From Acanthaster planci (Eukaryota; Echinodermata; Asteroidea; Valvatida; Acanthasteridae): DNA of 62,000 nt. The stretch is from contig NW_019091447.1 in the NCBI RefSeq assembly GCF_001949145.1, forward strand, positions 194,859 to 256,858, in the 5' to 3' direction. A program made the translations under genes and the position numbers. The notes under the pieces are model-generated. The model was not told the DNA's origin. It did no database searches and saw only the letters and a program-made list of their open reading frames with translations. Positions 27,801 to 39,800 of this stretch are shown one piece after another; positions within the stretch are counted from its first letter, which is position 1; each line of letters opens with the position of its first letter.

Positions 27801-30800
27801 CCCAGAAAACCGGAAAATCGAGGACTTAACTGTCCTGTCTTGCAGATGCGCCTTCCGCATATCTCGGGGCACTTCTCGGCGATGCTCCTTGATGGTGCCA
27901 ACGACGGCGATCTTTCGCTGCAAGAGGTAATCTGCCAATTCCTTGCTGGTGAAGAAGCTGTCCATGGTAACGCTGCGGCCAGTTCCGAGGACAGGCTCCA
28001 CCAACTCCTTAACAACACGTGCTGGTAGCTCTTGGGTCCTTTTGTCGCGTTGTTTCCCAATATAGGGCAGCATGTTGTGCACATAATGAGTGGTGCTGTC
28101 CACCGACGCCCAAAAAATTTAACCCGTATTTAGCGGGCTTTCTTGGCATGTATTGCCGGAAGGAGCACCTGCCCCTAAATGAAACTAACTGTTCGTCAAC
28201 TGTGAGGCTAGGTCCGGGGCTGAAGTGACGGGGAAGTGCTGCGGAAAACATGTCAAAAATGTCTCTGATAGCCGCGAACTTGTCCGTGGCTTTCCGTTCA
28301 CGGCGAGTTGTCTTGTCATCAAAGCGAAGCAAACTTACCGGCGATGTCATTGAACCGCTTGCCGGCCATGGTTGCCTCGCACAAAGGTCGAGAAAACATT
28401 CCAGGACGCCAACACGACCTCAATCTCTCATGGCCCGATTTTGTCAGTCCCAAAAAGAATATCAGTCCCAGGGCCGACCGTAACTCTATCATAGCGAGGT
28501 TGACCCAGCTACGCCCTCTTGTGGCCAACCCTTCTGCATTGGTGTGCTTCAAGATAATCTGAAGCATTGAATCTGGAAAAAACAACTCAAACAGCTCCAA
28601 CGGCGACGATGCCCCACCCAGATTCCGAGGGCCCATTTTCTGGGTGAGGATGTTAACTACAGCTGTTCTCGCAGTCGGGGACCGGCTCGACCGGTCGCTC
28701 CAGATGGTGCCGTCCGGTCCCACTACTGTTTGACCAGCCGGCTTGGCCACGGCGGGCGGCCGCTGCGGAGTGACACGAAATCGACCACGTTTGGCTGGAC
28801 GACCACGTTTGGCTGGCACAGCTGGTTTTCGGACAGGGGCGGGTGCTTGTGGCGGTGGGCTCTGCTTGCCTTTCCGTCTCTTGGGTGGAGAGGCATCACA
28901 GTCGCTCTCACCATTGCTGCTTGAAGAACTCACTAAGTCTGAATCCTCATCAGATAACGGTGCTAAATCTGAGGCTTCATCATCGGATGTTTCCAAGGCA
29001 CTATCATCGTATTCATCGGTATTATCCTTTCCGCCACTTGATTTATCTTGAAACACACCTTGTGGTAGGCCTACCTCATCGCTGGAGATCTTGCTGGAAG
29101 AGGCCATGGTGAAATTTTAAAAGAAGTAGAAGGGTAAAATGGGGATTTTTAAAAGTACAAATATAGAGCTGACACACGGATTTAAAATGTCAGGGCCCAA
29201 ATATTTCCCCCGACGGCTAAAGTACTGCCTAAGGTTGAACAAAAAAGAATCGTGACTGGCCTGCCTGTATACGTTGTTTGTATGTTCTTCACTTAGTTAC
29301 TCCATGGAGGAAGGAACACATGGTTACTCCCACATGAACAAGGACGAAGCTGCCTAACCAAGCGGCGACGAATGAAGACACAAAATGAAGTCCCGCGCAA
29401 AGTCTCACGTGTTTAAGCAGATGATGAAACGGAAATCGAAGAGACCACCAAACTGCCTATTTTGAAAGCGGCAGAAAGGCTAATCGGTGTAATCAATGTG
29501 TGGCATGTAGCTCTCCCAATGAGGCGCAGAATAACCAAAGAGTGTTATCACTCTCCTGCAGGTACGATGAAGAACGAAATTCCGGCCGAAGAAGCGGTGA
29601 AGAGAAAATCCTGAGCGATGCAATACCCACGTGCGTGCAGAATGTCCTGATCGGAACTAGCTGTAGTGGAGTGGGTGTTCCGCGTGTATCCATGTACTTT
29701 ATACAGGTAGGCCTAAATCTGATCTTTGATCTCTCACGCTCAAAGTGGTATGGCGTGCCACGTGGGGTTAAAAAGAGTATATATAAAATGACATGACAAA
29801 TAATGTATCACCACAAATAAACGCGATACAGAAAATAACACGCCTATCTCAGCACTCGAGTGAGTGATCACCATCTGAAAAAACACAGGCAGATAAGTCG
29901 AAGCAAAGGTCCTTCAAAACGTTTATCCCCCACCCCTATCGTGTATAAAATTAAAAATAACTTGGTCTCGTGGCGATCACTACTCCCATTTACCCCAATG
30001 ATTCTTCCTTCAGTGTTTAACAGTCGCTTTCAGTCTATAGAAAATAACCCCCAGCCATATAAAGACCTTTCTTGGCGAAAACAATTACTAATAAGGGTAG
30101 TGAACGTGAAAAGAACTCTCGATCAAGATATTTGGTGCTCTTAGCGGCGGAGAGGAGATTGGCTGGAATTTTGGCTGTTTACAAGAGCCATAAGCCCGAT
30201 GCTGGACTAATAGAAGGCGCAATTTTCTTAGCAAATTCGGCTCCTGGTCAGAACTACACATCCCTGGTTCACCATGGCTCGTCGCTATCGGCAAAATGAA
30301 TATTCCCGTCCACTTTTGCTATTTTTATCCGTTGAGGGGGTGCTTGTGCTCAATGTGGATACAGCCAAACAACAACTAGTGAAAACCTTGCTTGCCGTGT
30401 GGTTTAGAGGTTGAGGACAGCTGGGGTAAAAGACAAGGGGTGTGGGTGCACGGTGGATTTCAAAATTAGATGAAGTGTTGAATGTGAATATTACATGTTA
30501 CATGTGTGCCTAAGAGACATTGTTTCAAACTACATTTGGACAGATATTTTGTTCACCAATTGAAATCAAATTAATATAGGTAATATACAAAATGGAAAAT
30601 TCAAAGCAGGCCACAGAAACTAATAGGCATTTTCTTAATTTCCTCTGTAACATTTTTGCTCCAAGGGTAAGGGAATTAAAGTCCAAGTTAGAATTGTCTG
30701 GTTCCAATTTCCCAGTCTGCAGTTTCGTGCAATAGAAGTACATGTGCAGCGACCGGTCTAAACGCCGCCGTAAACACAATAAATTAAGATAATAAAGTGA

Positions 30801-33800
30801 GCCAGATGTCCTGAATGTGAGGGATTTCTTTAATGCATGGCATGGCCGTCTGTCCAGTTCTGAGGTTTCTGTTTTCTGTTTGCTTAGTTTAACCTAGAAA
30901 TTTCCTTGGCATTTGAGCAACCCTGGTACCAAACAAGCGCGCCACGGAACCGCTGGCGCCGTCCTACGATGGCGCTCTCCTATCAACTCCACCAATACAC
31001 CCAGGAAATATTTCCCAATCTTGCTTGGAAACACGGAAAAGTTCACGTAAAAATCATATGTAGGCCTATTATCTTTAAATAAGTCAAGGCCTTAAGAGCA
31101 CATAGCTCTACTGACAGCGCAATAAACATGTAGTATCAATGCCCAAATGACTGTAAAAGTTAGAATTGACTCGGAGGTGACAAATTTCCCACTAACGTCA
31201 AACGTGTGTGCACGGCAGCAGCTCAAGTGTTTTCAGCGAAACGTGTTTTGAATTAATATCGTAGTATTGCTTACCTAGAGTTCGCTCACAGAATTCACCA
31301 AAGTATCCTTCCTCACAAAGGCACTGAAAAGTCCTCTCTAATAAGGGAAAACAATTAAACATGGATAAACTCATATTGCAGTGTAGATATTGGTCACACA
31401 TTCTTGGAGCAATAGAATGGGGAATCACTCAGATTTTGCGGACCCTTTTTGAATAATTTGTCTTCAAACTTCTTTCCTGAAAATTTCGACTTCATTTTGG
31501 AAGCCTTTAGTTCAAGTCTGACGTGACTCAAAAAGGGAAAAAGGAACTGCTCATCAGGGAGGCTCAGCCGTAATTTATTTCAGGGTGGGGGAGCCCCCAG
31601 GGTCTTTTCACAGCGTCCTCCATCACCCAAAATATTGAGCATGATTGGAGAGTGATTCGCAAATCAACATTTTATAATTTATTTGCCCCAACGAACTTTC
31701 TACCAGACAGAGTTTTATTATTTGGTGACATTCGGTTCTTGTCAGCCTCGCCTCATGGAATGGAATATTGAATGAACATGTATTATTCTTTTTTTGTGCA
31801 CGGTCACATTAACTTTGAGTTAAAAGTTATGCTTTTGGTCATAGTTTACATGTATTCCACATCTTCCAAAGAATTATGCCTGTATCCCTCCAGGTATCTT
31901 TACGAGGTAAAAAGGTTATAGAGCCAAAATGAACCAATAAACATAATACAAAAAATTGTGTCAGAAAAATAGCTTTTGCCGCTAGAAGGCACTCGATCGC
32001 TGAAGTTCCTGAAAAGAAGTCAAGTGTCATTAAGGGTTACCATCGGGACAAGACCCTGGTATATCTCATCCATGTCATGGCTACAGCTTCTCTTTCGTCA
32101 ATTACAGCTTAGAGGATTTAATTCAGACTTAAACCAAGTATCCAATTTGCTCACTCCTTCCAAGAATTATACTGAAACAATTTCCCACGTCAATGGGGAA
32201 TGTGCATTACGTGGAACAGACTGTAAATGTTAAATGCTAGTTTGCAACTTGTCATTTGATGCTCAGCGAGTCGCACACAATCCAATAATGGAAGCGACAC
32301 TGCTCATACAAAATTTACAGTCCATGAGATTTTACAGTGCTAAGAGTCCACAGTCGTTTTTGATAAGTGCTCTTAGGGAAGAATGCTCCCTGTGCCTGCC
32401 TTCCTGAAAATTTCTCCTCTAATAAAATTGGTATATGGATACCTTTCCTGGCGCTGCCAAGATTATGCTCGTGATTCTGCCTGAAATTTAAGGGCGAAAC
32501 GGGTAGCAGTTCCATTATGAGTCCATTTAGCTACAGTTTCGATGTTTCTCCCAAAGGATCACTTTTATTCCGCCAGCGCGAAAGGCTTTTCATTCAGCTC
32601 ATTACAAGGCCTACTTTCAAAGGGTAATAGCCAATTTTGTGCTGGGTAGTTTAATTCACGGAGACTGTTAAGCAGTAAATGCAGCGCAGTAACTTGCTCA
32701 AGTAAAAACCTGGGAGAGGAACGTTGCTTCAATAGAGGCTTTGCGTGGTAGACATTTTGCTGGGCAGTTCATTTGTGCCTCAGGGAGACCTCCTTTGTGC
32801 ATACCCTATAGAGCAAAAGAACTGGCCTGGAATTTGACAACCATGTAAACCTTCTATAAGTGGAAGGATGACACAGTTGTCCACGCTCATTCCTATCTCT
32901 GGAAAAGTAGGCTTTTTATTTTTAAGGGTTATTCATCGTACTACTCAGTGACTAAAAAATACTATAATGAAAACCTATCGTGAAAAAAGGGAAACGTGTT
33001 TTCCCCTCCGCTTCAGTGATTAAAAATGACCCAAATGGTAAAGCTCTTTGCAAGTGAGTGTTGAAATGAACGACCCAAGTTAATGTCAACATGCAATAAT
33101 AAATTCAGCAGTTTACTTGGATAGGGATGGACAAATACTTTCAACTGCTCACATGAATCAATCATATACTTTAGTGTTACGCATGTGTGGAAAATCACTG
33201 TTTCTTTGTTTTCTCATGAATTCTTAATTTTAATATTTTTTGCAAAACGCAACTGTGTTTTCATTGTGACAAAAATGTGCAATTATTACTGCATTGTATG
33301 GTTGAAATTACAATGAAATTTAAATACTTTCTAACCTTAAAAATAAATATTCATTACTTTTCTTACCCTGGTACAGAGCCTCAGGCGTCAGCTCACAGGC
33401 GAAGTATAAGCGCCTCTCGCAAATTTCAGTCGCTAGTTGTATCCTGGACCATATCATTAAGTCAGTGTTCAGCATCAGGCAACGACGAGTGCGGCTCACG
33501 TAGGGAGGAAACGAACCGGACATCACAGGACGGTTAGGGTCCGCTCCCCAGGTCCATTGGTCCTCCAAGAGTAAGTTGTTGCCACTGGACCAGAACCCAC
33601 CCGGGTTGTTCGGGGAGGACTGTGTTCCTGTATAGGCAGAAAGTGTCGAGACAGGGAAAGCAAATTTTCAGGAGCATATTGTTTGGTGACCAAATTATTT
33701 ATTTTTTTTTTCATGTGAAGGAAGAATAAACACTTCATCGGGAGGTGTAAGGATAAATTAATTTTGGCGTAAATTTTTGGAAGGAAAGGAAATGAAAGAG

Positions 33801-36800
33801 TGACGTTGCCCTTCTCTTTTTGTAATTAATACACATTATAAAATCCCTTCACTCATTTTTCCCTTCTCCAAGATGCATCCAGTGATCACAGGGTGAAGGA
33901 ACAAAGGAAATGTAATCCTTCCATGGAAAGGAAGTTCTCAGGGGAAAAACAGAAAGTATTATTAACTTTTTTGGAGAATTTCAGAGTTCTCGGAAAACGT
34001 GGGACATTTCTGGGAAAACAAGATAAAAAAGATTCCCTTTGTCTCATATTTACCTTTGGAGAACAAACAAATCTCGCGTTACGCAAGAAATTGAAGGGTA
34101 AAGTCAGCAAAGAGGCGTTTGTACAGGGCGGGGGGTACGTATCCCTGGTTCTAAATATAACATTACAAATATCTAATAATCACCCAAGGAATTGAAGGAC
34201 ATTTTGCCAGGAACTGAAGGACTTTACTTATGTTTGGGAGCGCCACTACAAATAGACCTCCCTCTAGGTCGCGTCGACCATAGTTATGAGAGATGCGAGC
34301 AATAACATTGGATTATTTTGAGTACATTCCCCATGGAGGCGGACAAACCACGACCCCTAATCACCTTACACGGGTTCAAATGTCTGGACAATGCATGCCG
34401 CCATGGTTGTAATTACAGATCCACAGTATAGGCGGTCGTATCTCAGCCAATCATCCTATATAATCATAGACGATTTATGATGAAATTTTCCAAGAGAAGG
34501 TATGGCATTCCACGGTATGGCTTAACCATGTTATGACACTCACCAAAGTAATTAGTCTTTTGTCTCTGGAATGAAAACTGCGTTCCTTGTGTTTTTAGTA
34601 AATAAATTTAAGAAACACAATTAAACAAAGAGAAAGAAATTTCATGAATACAAAAAAAGCGCAAAACGCAACTAAATTTTAAATCACTAAAGGCAGTCCA
34701 AGGACTGGGGGAATGTTGGTAATTAAACGGCAAAAATGGAAAAACAAATAAAGCAATTCACAAAACTAAATAAAAGAATTCTAAAAAGTGGGCGTCTAAA
34801 TTTACATAATGTCCGCAAAGGTTTTCAGGTTAAAAAATAAAACCAAACCAAGTGCATGTATCGAACTAGAAACACGCCTCGAGTGTGGTATATTTAGATT
34901 CATTTCTGCATCAATGAATCTGCCCAATCGATAACCTACGGTTGTTTACATGTTAATTATGTTCGTGCTTTTCCCTCGTAATTACTCGCTGGTGCCGCAA
35001 GCAACTGCGTTTCACTCACTGTGCAGACGGTAATCTTTGATTGTATTCACGAGGGCCTGCTCCTTTTCGCTGGTATCTAAGCTAACCAAGGATGCACCCA
35101 TCACGCTGCATGCTATTGTAGCCTCCTCCCAAGTGTTCCTTTCCAGGATCAGCTTGTAACATAAATCGTTCTTGCAAAAGGATAGAGACTGGTCACTTCC
35201 CGGACCTGCAAAGATATAAGACGCTTCAGCAGACAAATTCCATGATTTCTCATTCAAGGACAGTTTTCTGCTATATTATAGGCAAGTCATGCAAGTCCAC
35301 CACAAATCATCCAATCTAAATTAAATGAAATGATTAACTGGATCTTCGTCATTGTTCAGTCCAAGTTAATTTGTGGTTCTGACTTGTTATGAAATTCACC
35401 AAGTTTTGTAGGAGTGATTTCCAAGACAACCGTTGCCACTAGGGGCGCATCCCACAGCAGACGGCGGCAAATTGTCCTTCCCATTGCAAGAAATATTGCT
35501 TTTCATGGGTGTGCGTGTGTGGTTAGAAAGTGAAAGCGCCAGCATTCTAGAGATGGTAATTCAACCTGAAACGGATGACAAACTTTGGACCCTCGTTTTG
35601 GGGAATAATCCTATCTCCCCCCCCCACGTTGAATACCACTGCTTTATGATCATAACGCACATGATAACAACACATGTTTGTTGGGGTGTTTGTTTGTTTG
35701 TTTGTTTGTTTTTTTGCTATTCGCACGAGTACAGTAGGAATTGTTCTTTTTATGTATCCATTTTTTTTTCTTTTTTCTGGTCTGTTCGAGTTTCCATACT
35801 ACATAGGGATAGCCAGAATTAGTGTCCATGGGTGGCAACCATGTATTATGGAAGTAAATCTCCAAAAAAGCAATAAGCACGTGCAAACGCCTCATTATAG
35901 GACTAATTAATTCCGCTTCCAATTTCCACCTTTCATTCTGGTAATAAGAAAGATCAATTATGTCGAAAAATTATAAAAGATACGCGTCCAGCTTCTATCG
36001 AGGCTATTTGTGAAAATGCCTCCAAGTACAAAGGAAACAATCTTTCTAATAATTATGCAGATGTATCATTCCCGAAGGAAAAAAAGACTGGTTTCAGCTC
36101 CAAGAGCCAGTGCTCTATCTCGAACATTTTGCAACACGCGCAGGCTGGCGACCATTGCTCAAAAAGGCGAGTATCAATACCCGCCCTGAGCTAAGTGCAC
36201 CGGCGAAAGAAGCACAGATGGTGCTAAGTTTCCCAACTAGGGCCCAATTTCAAGGCGCTGCAGGCTTACCGCAGGCGGAAAATCAGCACTTACCGTGGCA
36301 GAAAATTCTGTGCTTACGACGAACGTATTTTTACAGGTTAGTGAGGAATTTTGGTTTGTACGCATGCGTACATCCCGTAATTAAGGATTCTGTGCTTAAC
36401 AGGTTAGCGCAGAATTTAGCGCGGTTAGCGCTGAATGGAGACCGTAAGCGTGGAATTCTGCGGTAAGCAGCACCGGGAAATTGGGCCCAGATTCTTGTAA
36501 GCGCTTGGCGGGCGCGCGAAGACCATACATTCCGGACTGCACGCTCTCAGCGTGCGTCGCGTCAAACGCGCATAAACTTGCGCGCCTATGCGGTGAGTGT
36601 GTACTATTGATCTCCATCCATTATATAATGGAGATCAATGTGTGTACCACAGACATATAAACGCATAGACCAGAGAAATATGGACGGGCTGCGTAGCACC
36701 GTGATCAGAAGGTAGTCAGTTACCGAAAGCTCGGCAATCACATATTTCAGAGCACTGATTTGATATTATATATTCTTGTCGATAAACACATAGACCGCCG

Positions 36801-39800
36801 GTCTTGCGCGTAAAACCGTGATTTTCTATGCGCATCACGCGCAGCGCACGTATATTGCCTGTATTCGTTTACATGTGCTCCCGAAATGCGTTCACCTTTC
36901 TCTTCTGTACTGCTAAGTCTTCTTTTCAGATGTTGCAATTACATTGTTTTGAATCCCTAGGGACCAGATTAAATGAAAAGAGGGCTTCTTTACAATCGAA
37001 AAATGGCTTCATAGAATTTTATAACTGGAATTCTTCAAGTACGGGTAATGATTCACTCATGCTGAGGGGCGCATTTGCCCATAGTTTTGATTTTAGTCGG
37101 GCGCCGCGCAGATCACGTAAAGCCCCTGTAGTTTTGCATCGGACCTGGTGGTCTATGCCTTTATATATCTGTGGTGTGTACCAAAGCTGTTAATTTCATT
37201 CCCTCTTTCGCTCCTGCTGGAAGCGGATAGTAGGCCTACTGCGTTACACAGTCTTGGACAACAGTATTTCAAGCAGTCTATAATGGTACAATTTTATAAC
37301 ATTATTTCGCAAACAAGCAAAGTTTCCATGGTGAGTCAAACGCCGCAATGTGCCTGCTTAATATAAAAATTATGTAGTTTGGCCTGTATGGTTTGATGCG
37401 ATCAGTCATAACATTTATCACAGAGTAATAGACAAGTTTTCTGGAATGAGCTCACTGACAGCTGAAACAGCCGTAGAAGGCTCCTCGATCATCGCGCAAA
37501 TGATCTAGTTCGGTATTTCTGAAAGGCATTGTCATAGGGAACAGAGCAGTGGGGTCATTTCATTGACTGGTCGTTCTTCCACGAAGCTGAAAATCGAGTG
37601 TTGGTCCCACTCTCTAAATGACTGGACAATCGATGCATAAATTCAATTCGCCCGTTCATTTCCCCCAACCCAATGAGTGTTCATAACGCGAAAAGGAAAA
37701 TGCAGTGTGAATGTAATTACTGTGCTGGCCAGAAACACATCATACCATGCAGGAAAAATAATACCCAAACCTAGATTATTATACTTTTTCCCTAAAAGCA
37801 TAACATCATTCATTGCACAAGACAGCATCCTTGTAATATGAAACTACGAGTCATGTACTGAATGCATTCATTTGTTTTTTCCTGGAACTGTGACGCCAGG
37901 CTGTTTCTGTTGTCTGTATCTGCAAAAAGGTTGGAACATTTTCCTTAATTGATTTGTAGTCAGTTGGGTGCGTAAATTATTAACAGGTAAACGGCCTCTG
38001 TAGCCTCAATGCAATAAAATATAATGTATGTATGAAGCGCCTACCGGGCACCACACCATATTAAAATCCTTTTAAAATGGCCAAGGAGTAGAATCCAAGC
38101 TGCCATTTTGGCACAGTTCGGTCTTCAAATAAACTTATCGAAAGTTGGAAGGGGCAAATCAAGGAATGTTTTCCTCGGAGAGGAAAGTTTGGCCCAATGT
38201 TGTAGTGTCCAATTGTTTCGGGTAGGCGGACGCGTATAATGCCGTTACTACTTTCAAGGTGTCATATTTCTGTTACAACTGTAATTGTTATTTTATATAT
38301 TGATTTATTCATTTTTGGTGTCAGGGCATGGGGTTGACCCCGTATGGATCTGCACCTAGTTGGTTGGTGAGAGTTTCAGACAAAAAAAAGGGAACGGGTG
38401 TCAAGCTCGCCGGAGGGCGCTTCAAGTTTCTTACCAGAGAGCATGCGTGGTAAGGGGTCGCTAGGCACAATCCTCCACATGATTAGCTCTTACACGTCAG
38501 CCTGAAACTCTGCATAGAACTTCAGCCCCCCCTACTGCTCAACGGAGCTGGCGTTATAACGTTAGACACAGTGTATATTTTTAAAATAATAATGCTCAGA
38601 ACAGGTTTGCATTTCTTTAACGCTGCGATTATTAAATAAGCAATTTTGCAACAATTATGCTTTAAAAAGTATGCTTTAAAATAATACATCTATTGTATTT
38701 TTCACTACCACAAATATGGAAACATAATGCCATGTTTACTTCACGATATGTAAGTTCAAATTTGCCATTTGAAGTTGTTGTTTTACATGATGCAAGAACT
38801 GAAGAGGATTCTCCCTGACATTTCATTTGTGGAAAAGACAACAGCTTTTGCAAAGGGGAAGAGACAAATGACAAAACCAATCATCACCGTCAATCAGGTT
38901 TGTAATGGAATATAAACATGTTTTCCTGTGTCTAAAACTCAAAGATTTAAACTGTGCCATTTTGCCCGCACACGTGTACAGAATCTCCATGTTTAGTGAA
39001 AATATCAAAGGTCGAGAAGCAATCGTGAAATGGAAAAGAGTTGCTGAAAGTCAAGTAGGCCTACGCTCAGAAACGATGCACAAGCCTGAAGCCATGAAGA
39101 CTTTCAACTGTATTCACTGTGAGGATTTTCTGACGACGGTGAATATGGTAACAGAACTGCGTATATAGAGACCATTATTTTTAATATTATCTAATCGATA
39201 ATCGTGTTGACAAACTTTAAGTCTTCCCTCGTGATTTTTTTCAGCGAAATTTATAAAGCGAGCAAGCGAGCATGTAAATGACGATGTCTTAACATTTTCC
39301 AAAATTAATTCTGTGGCTGAAGTTTTAAAATGCATGTAATTAAGGGTGCGCCCTATGAGGGCCTAAAGAGTTGCAAGTTCAGAATGTTTCAACCATCTTT
39401 ACATAGGAAATTAGAAGTTGATACTGATGATAGCATCAATTGCTCCAAAGTACATAAAGCAAAGAATACATATGCAGTTTTTGTTTCCTGTTTACATCGT
39501 AGATGTTTGCGGCTGGTAGGTAGGAAACATATCTTTTACGCTTAACGTGTTTGCCAAAATATAAAGATGGAATTAGAATTATTGTTTAAACACTTGCATT
39601 TCTAACATGTAGCATCTCAACTGAAGTGTTTAAAGAATATCAGAATTCATGACTGTGAATACTAGCACACAAAGTGAGATAGTAAGCCACCTTGAAAGGT
39701 TTTGAAGTGCACAAAGTAACAGCAGTGCCTCCAAAAATGTTCTCTTCAGGACAGTTGATTTATGAATACTTCGCTGTTGTGCTGTGCTATTCTTTGATAC

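Larger units (their letters stand above)
22910..31274 (-). other. Receptor intron 5 (8.4 kb) holding a piggyBac remnant
   Basis: This is the largest intron of the gene. It contains a broken piggyBac-family transposase (27176-29107), a cluster of CGATCGAT words (24340-24430), a perfect 12-base-arm palindrome (25378-25403) and TC/GT microsatellites. The flanking exons join in phase across it, so I do not need to postulate further exons here. Confidence 0.6.

Noticed and set aside
29767-29770. TTAA followed on the minus strand by CCCCACGTGGC as a piggyBac 5' end
   Set aside because: It has the right target site and C-rich start, but I found no matching inverted end with TTAA on the far side of the transposase. 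Without a partner it may be chance.
33886-34195. Overlapping 74- and 100-codon open frames as an extra receptor exon
   Set aside because: No splice-phase match to exons 3 or 4 and no domain similarity; the CTLD is complete without it.
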